Shown here piece by piece: positions 1 to 7,671 of a stretch of 9,320 nt of DNA (position 1 is its first letter; the number at the start of each line of letters is the position of its first letter). Under the pieces are notes generated by a model. That model was not told where the DNA came from. It did not search any database and worked only from the letters and a program-made list of their open reading frames with translations. This stretch comes from an uncultured Allobaculum sp. (lineage in GTDB: Bacteria; Bacillota_I; Bacilli_A; Erysipelotrichales; Erysipelotrichaceae). The DNA lies in NCBI GenBank assembly GCA_910577085.1, contig CAJTLE010000115.1, positions 1 through 9,320 of the forward strand. Reading direction: 5' to 3'. Made by a program: the position numbers and the translations under genes.

Positions 1-56
1 ATGTCAATATATTTTCAAATGATTTTGTGTATTTAATGTGATTTCTTATTAGACAT

Positions 57-91
57 AAAAAAAGGTAGTGGCTCAACGGTTAGTCACTACC
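57..91 (-). terminator. Rho-independent terminator reading leftward
   Basis: GGTAGTG (64-70) pairs with CACTACC (85-91). The stem can extend inward by three pairs including one G-U, leaving an 8-base loop. On the minus strand the stem is followed directly by seven T (the A run at 57-63). It would end a leftward transcript, yet no minus-strand gene is evident to its right; only the unrecognised open frame at 117-329 lies there. Confidence 0.6.
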
Positions 92-134
92 TCAGTGGTA
101 AATCAATCAAATTTTGTCAGCAGCCTCCACGGCC

Positions 135-174
135 AGACCTGTTCTTTTCAAGTGGAAAAGGGCAGGTCTTTTTT
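135..174 (+). terminator. Rho-independent terminator reading rightward
   Basis: A 15-pair stem (135-149 with 155-169, two G-U pairs, outer arm AGACCTG/CAGGTCT) closes a 5-base loop and is followed by T at 170-174. It probably ends a transcript whose gene lies left of the window. Confidence 0.75.
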
Positions 175-448
175 GAAAGATGCAGATACATCCGCTCAAA
201 AACAGACGGGTTCATTTCGAATTGTTTTTTCCTTGCTTGTCTATGGACAGAGTCTGGATATGCCTTTGTCGAATGGTGAGCGATATCCGGATTTATTTTG
301 TGAATTGAACCAGAAATGGCAAGCCAGAATCAAAGAAAGACAAAGAACAACTTTTGTATTGTAGGCCGCGTTTTTTGAAATCGAAGCCCAGATGCACAAC
401 TGGAGCGATCAGAAAAACCGAAAATGTGACAGCCGTCTGTCGGCAGTT

Positions 449-550
449 TCTGAAAGGGGTTGCACCAAAACCCCTCTCAGATCGCAAAAACAAAGGCGGA
501 AATTAAAAGACGAACGAAAAATCGCCTTTGTTCAGAAATGGATTTTTCTG
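449..550. repeat. Three consecutive stem-loops
   Basis: First hairpin: 449-461 with 469-481 (TCTGA, one mismatch, AGGGGTT; 7-base loop). Second: AACAAAGGCG (489-498) with CGCCTTTGTT (523-532), 24-base loop. Third: CAGAAA (533-538) with TTTCTG (545-550). None has a proper T tract, so they do not look like simple terminators. They could be structured RNA, DNA-level dyads or chance. Confidence 0.4.
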
Positions 551-558
551 TCCAGGCT

Positions 559-598
559 TTAACAAAATAATCGATGATAGATAAAGTGAATATCTATC
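559..598 (+). promoter_or_regulatory. Candidate promoter overlapped by an 8-7-8 inverted repeat
   Basis: TTAACA (559-564, 5/6 to the sigma-A -35) lies 17 bases before TAAAGT (582-587, 4/6 to the -10). The perfect dyad GATAGATA (576-583) / TATCTATC (591-598) with a 7-base spacer covers the -10, as expected for a repressor operator. The next supported gene is GH31, which would have a leader of about 320 bases. Both the promoter and its target are inferred. Confidence 0.35.
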
Positions 599-919
599 CA
601 AGTTAAAATCTTCACATGGTCAGAGTGAGAAATATTTGTCTGCCGGTCCTGAAACTGCCACTGCGAAGATATCACTATTTGCGAGAAATAGAACACAAAA
701 TCAGAAGTAAATTCTGGTTCAGCTCTGTTAACATGCACTCATCACCCCACGCAGTCTATCTGCCGGGAATGATCGTACGAATCTCTGCCCGGCCAGCAGA
801 AACGAGTGATACTTTGAGCGCTATTCAATCTAAATCGATTTGCGCTTGATGTATGATCAGCATGAACCATAAAAATGCCGGCCCAAAGTCGGCCGATTCT
901 AGATAAGGAAGAAAGAGAT

Positions 920-3445
920 ATGAAAGTCTGCACCACGCTTAAAACAATCAGCGCGCAGGAAAACTATTTTTCCGTACAGACCAATGCCGTTGAAATCCGG
1001 ATCTGGTTTTTAACGGATGACATTGTGCGCATCCGCGCCGGTTTCGACCAGGACTGGGACGAGGCGTCTTATTCATTAGTGACGACCGCCTGGCCAAGCC
1101 GAACGGATGAACTGTTTGCCAATGTCCGCAAACGCATTGAAACTGCCCCTGCCACTTTAATCGATGGCGAAGATGAAGCCATCATCCAGGGACGCCGCTT
1201 AAAAGTTGTTCTTCATAAATCCCCCTTCACCATTTCGATTTTTGATGCCAATGGTGAACTGCTCCACGCCGATATCCCGGATCTGGCTTATCGCATGGAC
1301 AGCAACAACCGCCGTATGCACACCAGCCAGATTGAAGCCGATGACTTCTTCTACGGCTTCGGGGAAAAATCTGGCGAAATCAATAAAGCCCAGAAATTCA
1401 TGAACATGGCCCCTGGTGATGCGATGGGGTATGACCCCAAGGAAACAGATTCCTTATACAAGCATATTCCGTTTTATATCCGTCTTAACCAGAGTACGAA
1501 ACATGCGGTTGGCTACTTCTATCACAATACCGCTGAATGTGACTTCAACATGGGCAAAGAAAAACGCAACTACTGGCATCGCTATTCCACTTACCGTACG
1601 GATGCAGGGGATATCGACCTGTTTTTAATCGCGGGTCCTGGTATTGACGAAGTCATTGAACGCTATACCGATCTGACCGGAAAATCCGTCATGCTTCCCA
1701 AAGCTGCCCTTGGCTATCTTGGAAGTTCGATGTATTACCCGGAACTTCCAGAAGATTGCGATGATGCAATCTTAGATTTCATCGAAACAACGCATGAAGA
1801 AAAGATTCCGGTGGATGGCTTCCAGTTATCCTCTGGCTATTGCGCTGTTGATACGCCAGAAGGCATCAAACGCTGCTCTTTTACCTGGAACAACAAGCGT
1901 TTCAAAGATCCAAAACAATGGTTCGAACAGATGTATGCCAATGGCGTTGTCGTTTCTCCAAATATTAAGCCGGGAATGCTTCTGGTTCATCCGCTTTTAG
2001 AGCAGATGAAAGAACAGGATCTCTTCTTAAAATGCTCAGAGGATAACGAAGGGGTCGATGGCTATGCGGTTGGCACATGGTGGGGCGGTCCGGGTCTGTT
2101 CGTGGATTTCACCCAGGAAAAGAACCGCACAATCTGGAAACAGTACATCAAAGATGCCCTGCTTGCCTACGGCTGCCGCTCCATCTGGAATGACAATTGC
2201 GAATATGACTCTTTAGTCGATAAAGATGCCAAAGCCAGCTTTGAAGGTAAAGGAGCGCGGATTGGAGACATCAAACCGGTCATGTCCAATCTGATGTGCC
2301 AGTTATCCAATGAAGCCATCGAAGAATATGATCCGAACTGCCGTCCGTTCAGCGTCTGCCGTTCTGGTCATGCTGGCATTCAGCGCTATGCCCAGGTCTG
2401 GGCGGGGGATAACCTGACTTGCTGGGACAGCCTGAAATACAACATTGCCACCATCTTAGGCATGGGCCTTTCCGGGGTTGCCAATCAGGGCTGCGACATT
2501 GGCGGTTTCTATGGCGTTGCCCCTGAATCGGAACTGTTTGTGCGGTGGGTCCAGAACGGAATTTTCCAGCCGCGTTTCTCGATTCATTCGACCAACACGG
2601 ACAATACCGTGACAGAACCCTGGATGTACTCCGATCAGAAAGAGCGCATCCGGGCTGCGATCGATTTGCGCTATACGCTTTCCCCAACTCTGTATTCTTT
2701 GATGTTTAAGGCTCATGAAACCGGTCTGCCCATTTTGCAGCCGTTGTTCATGACTTTCCAGAACGATCCAAAGACCTACAACGAAGGGGTTGACTTCATG
2801 TTTGGCGATCATCTGCTGGTGGCCAACGTTGTGGAAAAAGGACAGAAAGTCCGGAAAGTATATCTGCCAGAAACCGTAGACCCCAATGAAAAATTCTATG
2901 ACTTCTGGACGCGTGAAGAATACGAACCAGGAAGTGAAATTGAACTGGATGTCGATCTGTCTTCCATTCCAATGTTTGTCCGTTCCGGTGCAATCCTGCC
3001 GATGTCCGGCAACCGCCTGAGCAATTTGATGACCCAGAAAACAACCGATCTGGAAATTCTGATGGCCCCGGATGTGAACAGTGAATTCGTTCTTTACGAA
3101 GATGATGGCCAGACCAATAACTACCGCCATGGCGACTTTCTGAAAACAACGATTGCCGTCGAGACCGGGGAAAGAACGTATATCCGCTTTACCCATGAGG
3201 GAAACTATCAGAGCGCAGTTGAAACGGTTGCCCTCGACATTATTCACCGCGATAAGGCTCCATTCTTTGTGATGGTTGAGGGTAAGGAAATTCCACACTT
3301 CCTGCACCGCCGCAAATTTGAAGAAGCGACAACCGGCTGGTATTACTCCCAGCGTTTGAAATCAGTTCTGATCAAATATCCAAATCCAAAAACGGATTAC
3401 GAAGTGCTCGTTTCCTTCGAACAGTTCGATCTGATTGGCATGTAA
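920..3445 (+). CDS. GH31 family alpha-glycosidase, cytoplasmic
   Basis: This 841-residue protein is a family GH31 retaining alpha-glycosidase (alpha-glucosidase/xylosidase/galactosidase type) that hydrolyses terminal alpha-linked sugars. The expected nucleophile is Asp425 in the motif WNDNCE (423-428). The acid/base is Asp497 in WAGDN (494-498), preceded by the family-typical RSG..G.QRYA block from Arg481. The order is an N-terminal beta-sandwich (about 1-250), a (beta/alpha)8 barrel (about 255-600) and C-terminal beta domains (about 600-841). WNDNCE differs from the textbook WxDMNE motif. I chose the ATG at 920 because AAGGA sits 10 bases upstream at 905-909; an in-frame ATG at 875 lacks a ribosome binding site. 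No signal peptide or membrane segment is visible, so it should act on imported substrate. It precedes the TRAP operon in the same orientation. Specificity cannot be assigned from sequence alone. Confidence 0.9.
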   Translation: MKVCTTLKTISAQENYFSVQTNAVEIRIWFLTDDIVRIRAGFDQDWDEASYSLVTTAWPSRTDELFANVRKRIETAPATLIDGEDEAIIQGRRLKVVLHKSPFTISIFDANGELLHADIPDLAYRMDSNNRRMHTSQIEADDFFYGFGEKSGEINKAQKFMNMAPGDAMGYDPKETDSLYKHIPFYIRLNQSTKHAVGYFYHNTAECDFNMGKEKRNYWHRYSTYRTDAGDIDLFLIAGPGIDEVIERYTDLTGKSVMLPKAALGYLGSSMYYPELPEDCDDAILDFIETTHEEKIPVDGFQLSSGYCAVDTPEGIKRCSFTWNNKRFKDPKQWFEQMYANGVVVSPNIKPGMLLVHPLLEQMKEQDLFLKCSEDNEGVDGYAVGTWWGGPGLFVDFTQEKNRTIWKQYIKDALLAYGCRSIWNDNCEYDSLVDKDAKASFEGKGARIGDIKPVMSNLMCQLSNEAIEEYDPNCRPFSVCRSGHAGIQRYAQVWAGDNLTCWDSLKYNIATILGMGLSGVANQGCDIGGFYGVAPESELFVRWVQNGIFQPRFSIHSTNTDNTVTEPWMYSDQKERIRAAIDLRYTLSPTLYSLMFKAHETGLPILQPLFMTFQNDPKTYNEGVDFMFGDHLLVANVVEKGQKVRKVYLPETVDPNEKFYDFWTREEYEPGSEIELDVDLSSIPMFVRSGAILPMSGNRLSNLMTQKTTDLEILMAPDVNSEFVLYEDDGQTNNYRHGDFLKTTIAVETGERTYIRFTHEGNYQSAVETVALDIIHRDKAPFFVMVEGKEIPHFLHRRKFEEATTGWYYSQRLKSVLIKYPNPKTDYEVLVSFEQFDLIGM

Positions 3446-3475
3446 CCAGACTGGTTTCCAAAACCGGAACACCCT

Positions 3476-3535
3476 CATTCTGTCTGGCCTTTAAAGCAAG
3501 GCAGGGCTGTTTCTGGCCCAAAGTCTGACAGAATG
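3476..3535. repeat. Inverted repeat downstream of the GH31 gene
   Basis: CATTCTGTC (3476-3484) is exactly complementary to GACAGAATG (3527-3535), with a nested GGCC pair inside the 42-base spacer. There is no T tract after it, so it is a poor terminator. GH31 transcripts may read on into the TRAP genes. The right arm overlaps the candidate -35 of the TRAP promoter. Confidence 0.4.
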
Positions 3536-3603
3536 CCAAACTTTCATTTTAAAACAGCAAGGTTTCAAAGACGACGGAGTCAATCCGGGTGCCTTTTGAA
3601 ACC
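3525..3603 (+). promoter_or_regulatory. Candidate TRAP operon promoter with 9-bp inverted repeat
   Basis: CTGACA (3525-3530, 5/6) and TTTAAA (3548-3553, 4/6) are 17 bases apart, placing the start near 3560. Immediately after comes a perfect dyad GGTTTCAAA (3561-3569) / TTTGAAACC (3595-3603), with a smaller nested pair CGGA/TCCG (3575-3578, 3584-3587). It could be an operator just downstream of the start or a 5' hairpin in the message. It lies about 60 bases before the binding-protein gene. This is inferred from spacing and symmetry only. Confidence 0.35.
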
Positions 3604-3663
3604 CTGATCGATATCGAGAAAAGACTGGCAGAAGCCAGAACTAGAAAAGGAAAACAGAATTCT

Positions 3664-4716
3664 ATGCAAGGATTTCGAACGATGGTCCGCAAGGGCCTTT
3701 CCCTGTGTGTTTCTGGATTTATCGGCGCTTCAGTGCTTTGCGGCTGCTCGGCTGGATCCCCAACATCCAGTGCCGATGCAACGCCTGAAAATCCGATGAT
3801 TCTCGACCTGGCCCATGGCCTTTCCGAAACACATACCGTCCATATTGCGATGACGGAATTTGCCAAAGAAGTAGAAAACAAAACCGGTGGACGCATCCGC
3901 ATCAAAATCTTCCCGAACGGTCAGTTAGGATCCGAAGACGAAAATATGGAACAGCTGCAGGCCGGTGTCATTGCGATGACCAAAGTCTCCGCCCCGGGTC
4001 TTGCTACCTTTACGGAAGAATACAACGTCTTTGGTCTGCCTTATATCTTTGAATCCACCGAAGACTTTTATGAAGTCATGGATTCCCAGGGAATGCGCGA
4101 CTTCTTCTTATCCACTGGCGATGACGGTTATGTCACACTGACCTACTATACCTCCGGTGCCCGTTCCTTCTACACCAAGGACAAACCAATCCGCACGCCG
4201 GAAGATCTTAAAGGTCTGAAGATCCGTGTCCAGAACATGAAAAGCCAGACCGACATGATGAAATACCTCGGCGGCACGCCAGTGGCCATGTCTTATGGAG
4301 AAGTGTTCACCTCTTTACAGACGGGGATCATCGACGGGACTGAAAACAACGAAACGGCTTTAACAACCGGTAAGCATGGTGAGATCTGCAAATACTACTC
4401 TGTTGACCAGCACGCCATGATTCCGGACGTTCTGATTATGTCGGATAAAGTCTGGTCGCAGATCACGCCTGAAGACCAGCAGCTGATTTTAGAAGCTGCG
4501 CATGAATCGACTGATTCGCACAAAATCATGTGGGATCAGGCGATTGAAGAGGCAGTCAAAGAAGCGGAAGAAACGATGGGCGTCACCTTCGTTTACGACG
4601 TGGATAAAGAAGCTTTCCGTCAGGCGACGGCTCCAATGGTGGAAGAATACTCTGCCCAGTATCCAGGCGTGGCCAAACTGCTTGAAGTGATCGAGCAGGC
4701 CAGAAAGGAAAAATAA
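3664..4716 (+). CDS. dctP: TRAP transporter solute-binding lipoprotein (DctP family)
   Basis: This 350-residue protein is the extracytoplasmic binding component of a tripartite ATP-independent periplasmic (TRAP) transporter, which captures a small, usually carboxylated solute. The N-terminus has basic residues, a hydrophobic stretch and a lipobox-like LCGC ending at Cys28, so it is probably lipid-anchored on the outer face of the membrane. The family's ligand-clamping arginine is Arg188 in GLKIRVQN (184-191), with a second conserved arginine in SGARSFYT (Arg167). The TPVAMSYGEVFTSLQTG stretch after it is typical of DctP. Two starts are plausible: ATG 3664 (AAAAGGA, 12-base spacing) and ATG 3682 (AAGGA, 9-base spacing), which would give 344 residues and a shorter signal. 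An in-frame GTG at 3589 would spoil the signal peptide. The next gene begins 2 bases after the stop. The ligand is not known; uronates or other sugar acids are possible. Confidence 0.93.
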   Translation: MQGFRTMVRKGLSLCVSGFIGASVLCGCSAGSPTSSADATPENPMILDLAHGLSETHTVHIAMTEFAKEVENKTGGRIRIKIFPNGQLGSEDENMEQLQAGVIAMTKVSAPGLATFTEEYNVFGLPYIFESTEDFYEVMDSQGMRDFFLSTGDDGYVTLTYYTSGARSFYTKDKPIRTPEDLKGLKIRVQNMKSQTDMMKYLGGTPVAMSYGEVFTSLQTGIIDGTENNETALTTGKHGEICKYYSVDQHAMIPDVLIMSDKVWSQITPEDQQLILEAAHESTDSHKIMWDQAIEEAVKEAEETMGVTFVYDVDKEAFRQATAPMVEEYSAQYPGVAKLLEVIEQARKEK

Positions 4717-4718
4717 TC

Positions 4719-5252
4719 ATGCAGGAAATTTTAGGCAAAATTAAATATGGCATGGACAAGTTTCTTGCGATCTTCTGCGCGATTCTGTTGTCCTTTATGA
4801 CCATTCTGGTCTTAATTCAGGTTATTTCCCGCTATGTGTTTAACAGCCCGGCGGCATTTACAGAAGAACTGGTCCGCTACTCTCTGATCTGGACCGGATT
4901 TATCGGAGCGGCCTATGCCTTCTCCACCCGTGAACATATGGCTTTAGGTCTGGTCAAAGATAAAATGACTGGCGAGCCGAAAAAAGCGCTGATGGTATTT
5001 ATCGACGCCCTAATCTTATTGATCGCAATCTTTGTGATCACCATTGGCGGCTTCAAACTGGCTATGTCGGCCCGGATGGAATTCTCGGCTTTGTTAGGCG
5101 TTCCCAGAAGCCTTGTGTATGGTATTGCGCCAGTTTCGGGGGTCTGCATTATCCTGGCGCAGATCATCAATCTGTATGAAGACCTGACCGGAAAAACGGT
5201 CAGCTGGGCACCAAAATCCAAAAAAGCGGCTGCCAAGGAGGTAGAAGCATGA
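4719..5252 (+). CDS. dctQ: TRAP transporter small membrane subunit (DctQ family)
   Basis: This 177-residue protein is the four-helix membrane subunit of the TRAP transporter, which partners the large subunit in solute translocation. Hydrophobic segments lie at about 14-36, 48-68, 90-112 and 132-152. The segment RYVFNSPAAFTEELVRY (38-54), with HMAL at 73-76, is characteristic of DctQ (sequence R-Y-x-F, then E-E-L-x-R). The C-terminus is lysine- and alanine-rich and cytoplasmic. The start ATG 4719 follows AAAGGA (4704-4709) at 9-base spacing. The stop overlaps the next start as ATGA, so translation is probably coupled to the large subunit. Length is normal for the family. Confidence 0.93.
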   Translation: MQEILGKIKYGMDKFLAIFCAILLSFMTILVLIQVISRYVFNSPAAFTEELVRYSLIWTGFIGAAYAFSTREHMALGLVKDKMTGEPKKALMVFIDALILLIAIFVITIGGFKLAMSARMEFSALLGVPRSLVYGIAPVSGVCIILAQIINLYEDLTGKTVSWAPKSKKAAAKEVEA

Positions 5253-6550
5253 GTTTAACTTTAGTGACAATCCTTCTGTTTGCGGTCTTTGGCGTCCTGT
5301 TATTTCTGGGCGTACCGATTTCCGTCAGCATTCTGGCTTCCTCGATCGTAACCGCCCTGTCGTCTTTGTCATGGGACCAGGTTACGTTCATCACTGTGCA
5401 GAAAATGTGTACGGGGGTTGAGTCTTTCTCGCTGTTAGCCGTGCCGCTGTTTATTCTGGCCGGCAATATTATGAACAACGGGGGAATTGCCCGCCGCCTG
5501 GTTAATCTTGCCCAGCTTCTGGTTGGCAAGGTTCCTGGCTCCATGGCACAGGCGAACATTCTGGGCAATATGTTGTTTGGGGCTTTATCCGGCTCGTCTG
5601 TTGCGGCTGCTTCGGCGATGGGTGGCTGTATTGCGCCAATCGAAGAAGAAAACGGCTATGATCCGGCGTATTCGGCAGCCGCAAACATTGCGTCGGCTCC
5701 GACAGGTCTTCTGATTCCGCCAACTTCGGCGTTCATCGTGTACTCCACAGTTGCGGGCGGTGTTTCGATTTCGACTTTATTTATGGCCGGTTATCTGCCT
5801 GGATTCTTAATGGGCGGTGCCTGCATGTTAGTGGCCTTTATCATGGCCAAACGCATGGGCATGAAACCGACGCCAGTGAAACTGGATGGCAGTGTCTGGA
5901 AAGTGGTCTGGGATGCAATTCCTTCGCTACTGTTGATTGTCATTGTTATCGGTGGAATTGTCGGCGGCGCCTTTACCGCAACCGAAGGGGCTGGTGTTGC
6001 GGTGCTGTATTGCCTGATTCTGTCGATTGTCTACAAGAGCATTACCTTCAAAAGCTTTATGGAAATCCTGCTCAACTCCGCCAAGACTTCCGGTATCATT
6101 CTGTTTCTGATCTCGGCTTCTTCGGCCATGTCCTTTGTCATGGCCTACGCCGGCATTCCCGAAGCCATCTCGAATGGTCTGTTGTCTCTGACTGAGAACA
6201 AGTACATCATCTTACTGCTGATGAACGTAATTCTGCTGGTGGTCGGGATGTTTATGGATATCACGCCGGCGATCCTGATCTTTACCCCAATCTTCCTGCC
6301 AATTGCGATGAAGTTTGGAATGACGGATATTCAGTTTGGCGTCATGTTAATCTTCAACATGTGTCTTGGCAATATCACGCCGCCGGTTGGCTCGGTCCTC
6401 TTTGTCGGTTGTGGAATCGGCCATGTCACCATCGAACAGGTCACACCAAAACTGATTCCTTACTTTGTGGTCCTGGTCATCGCCCTGTTAATGGTGACTT
6501 TCATTCCGGGTATTTCGTTGTGGATTCCGCAGCTGCTCGGTCTGATCTGA
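5249..6550 (+). CDS. dctM: TRAP transporter large membrane subunit (DctM family)
   Basis: This 433-residue integral membrane protein is the ion-coupled transport subunit (DctM family, IT superfamily). It is hydrophobic throughout, with about a dozen membrane segments. The two family repeats are visible: FGALSGSSVAAASAMG (110-125) followed by IPPTS (156-160), and FMDITPAILIFTP (335-347) followed by GNITPPVG (374-381). The small-residue and proline-rich parts of each repeat form the substrate and sodium sites in characterised relatives. Translation starts at ATG 5249, with a near-perfect AAGGAGGT (5235-5242) six bases upstream. It is the last gene of the dctPQM operon and is followed 57 bases later by a strong terminator. 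I see no truncation. Confidence 0.95.
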   Translation: MSLTLVTILLFAVFGVLLFLGVPISVSILASSIVTALSSLSWDQVTFITVQKMCTGVESFSLLAVPLFILAGNIMNNGGIARRLVNLAQLLVGKVPGSMAQANILGNMLFGALSGSSVAAASAMGGCIAPIEEENGYDPAYSAAANIASAPTGLLIPPTSAFIVYSTVAGGVSISTLFMAGYLPGFLMGGACMLVAFIMAKRMGMKPTPVKLDGSVWKVVWDAIPSLLLIVIVIGGIVGGAFTATEGAGVAVLYCLILSIVYKSITFKSFMEILLNSAKTSGIILFLISASSAMSFVMAYAGIPEAISNGLLSLTENKYIILLLMNVILLVVGMFMDITPAILIFTPIFLPIAMKFGMTDIQFGVMLIFNMCLGNITPPVGSVLFVGCGIGHVTIEQVTPKLIPYFVVLVIALLMVTFIPGISLWIPQLLGLI

Positions 6551-6607
6551 ATGGTTTAAAAATACTTAACTCTCTCATTGTTTTTCATCAATCTTTTTGA
6601 AGAATAG

Positions 6608-6660
6608 AAGGCCGTCTGCCGTAAGATTCTGGATGATTCTTACACGCAGACGGCCTTTTT
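6608..6660 (+). terminator. Rho-independent terminator of the TRAP operon
   Basis: A 12-bp perfect outer stem, AAGGCCGTCTGC (6608-6619) with GCAGACGGCCTT (6646-6657), plus an inner GTAAGA/TCTTAC pair, is followed by T on the plus strand. On the minus strand a T-rich but interrupted stretch follows, so it may also serve the convergent hydrolase gene. Confidence 0.9.
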
Positions 6661-6679
6661 GGCTTCTTTGATTTTTGCC

Positions 6680-7627
6680 TCAGGATTGTGGTGCCGGTTT
6701 TTTCAGGTCGATTTTTTGATCGGTATAAAGCGGATTGGTCAGCAGTTCGCCCTGAGGGGTAACGAATGCTTTGGCAGCTTCCGTGTCTCCTTGAAGCAGC
6801 CACAGAAACCACGCGGTCACGTAACCGTCGGCTGAATACAGCATCTGGTCATGGGTGGTATTTTTGCGGCGAAACTGGACTTTGGGGGCTGAAATTTCAT
6901 TGGCAATGGCAGTCAGCTGATCGCCAGTGACAACCCAGTCATCCCCGCCGCCTTCGCCAGACGCCAATAAGATAGGTGTCTGGATCTTTGCGGCGTCATA
7001 GTCCCATTCCAGATTGTATGCCAGTTCCATATTGGTTGGGGACAGAGCTGCGGCTGCTTTGTAGATCTCTTTGTTTTTGCCTTCCGTAATCGCATTAAAC
7101 ACTCCGACTCCGCCCTGCGAATGGCCGACAATACCAACATGGGAAAGATCAACTTTCTGATAAAAGATATTTTCTTTGTTTTCATCGATCTGCTTATTCT
7201 GGTTCATGCGGCGCAGATGGCTGACACACAGATCGGCACCAAAACCATTCCAGGAATACATTTCTTCGGTTCCGATGACAATGAATCCCCAGGAGGCATA
7301 ATGGCGGGCCAGTCTGGAGTATTTGGAAAGGGGTGTGCCGCTGCCGTTACAAAGAACGATGACCGGGTATTGCTGATCAGTCGTTTCCAGTTCGGTCGGA
7401 TAGGCAATTTCATATTTCTTGAATTCCTGCAAAACAGGCTGGTCGAGCCATTTGGTTGCATAGGAGCCATCCGCCAGATACTTGGTTTCAATTTCACCTG
7501 CTGTCTGGACTTTGGATTGATAGTCGTTGGGGATGGCGGGCTTGTTTTTAAGATAGATCCAAAGACCAACAAAAATAACCACAATCACGATGATGAGGAT
7601 CAAAACGATTTTGAGAAATTTTTTCAT
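6680..7627 (-). CDS. Membrane-anchored alpha/beta hydrolase
   Basis: This 315-residue protein is an alpha/beta-fold serine hydrolase of the dienelactone-hydrolase/chlorophyllase/cutinase-like kind. Residues 3-26 form one N-terminal membrane helix after two lysines, followed by a polar linker. This suggests the catalytic domain is anchored with its active site outside the cell. The nucleophile elbow is GHSQGG (168-173, Ser170). The likely triad partners are Asp229 or Asp230 in GEGGGDD and His259 in NTTHDQ. An oxyanion-loop motif LCNGSGT is at 92-98. The ATG follows GGAG on the minus strand with about six bases' spacing. It is divergent from the TetR gene and its promoter carries a palindrome, so it is probably repressed by that regulator. 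No lipobox is seen. The substrate is unknown; an ester or amide is expected. Confidence 0.88.
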   Translation of the reverse strand: MKKFLKIVLILIIVIVVIFVGLWIYLKNKPAIPNDYQSKVQTAGEIETKYLADGSYATKWLDQPVLQEFKKYEIAYPTELETTDQQYPVIVLCNGSGTPLSKYSRLARHYASWGFIVIGTEEMYSWNGFGADLCVSHLRRMNQNKQIDENKENIFYQKVDLSHVGIVGHSQGGVGVFNAITEGKNKEIYKAAAALSPTNMELAYNLEWDYDAAKIQTPILLASGEGGGDDWVVTGDQLTAIANEISAPKVQFRRKNTTHDQMLYSADGYVTAWFLWLLQGDTEAAKAFVTPQGELLTNPLYTDQKIDLKKPAPQS

Positions 7628-7671
7628 AGGGTTCTCCGATTGATAAGAGGACCGGCTGGAAACTGTCCGAT

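Larger units (their letters stand above)
1..919. other. Long intergenic region without a supported gene
   Basis: No reading frame here has a credible start with a ribosome binding site, and none resembles a family I recognise. What I see in order: a minus-strand terminator-like hairpin (57-91), a plus-strand terminator (135-174), three hairpins in a row between 449 and 550, a promoter-like pair with an overlapping inverted repeat (559-598), and a 10-bp palindrome AAATCGATTT at 832-841. A minus-strand frame is open without stops at 117-329 and ends just before the minus-strand terminator. It lacks a good start and I do not recognise its product, so it may be the decayed 3' end of a lost gene. 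The last ~60 bases are the leader of the GH31 gene. Confidence 0.6.

Noticed and set aside
68..364. 98-residue plus-strand frame from a GTG
   Set aside because: It runs through both arms of the strong terminator at 135-174, has no ribosome binding site and its product has no recognisable family features.
293..493. 66-residue minus-strand frame
   Set aside because: TTG start without a ribosome binding site; it overlaps hairpin arms and I recognise no family.
813..827. Possible CcpA (cre) site around AGCGCT upstream of GH31
   Set aside because: Only the core matches; the flanking TG/CA positions of the consensus are wrong.
616..849. 77-residue plus-strand frame upstream of GH31
   Set aside because: No ribosome binding site and no protein-like pattern; it fits better as leader or intergenic sequence.
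2456..3307. 283-residue minus-strand frame opposite the GH31 gene
   Set aside because: It is the antisense shadow of a clearly coding GH31 region and has no family motifs of its own.
3589..3663. N-terminal extension of the TRAP binding protein from a GTG
   Set aside because: It would put a charged 25-residue segment before the signal peptide and overlaps the arm of the 3561-3603 dyad; no ribosome binding site fits it.
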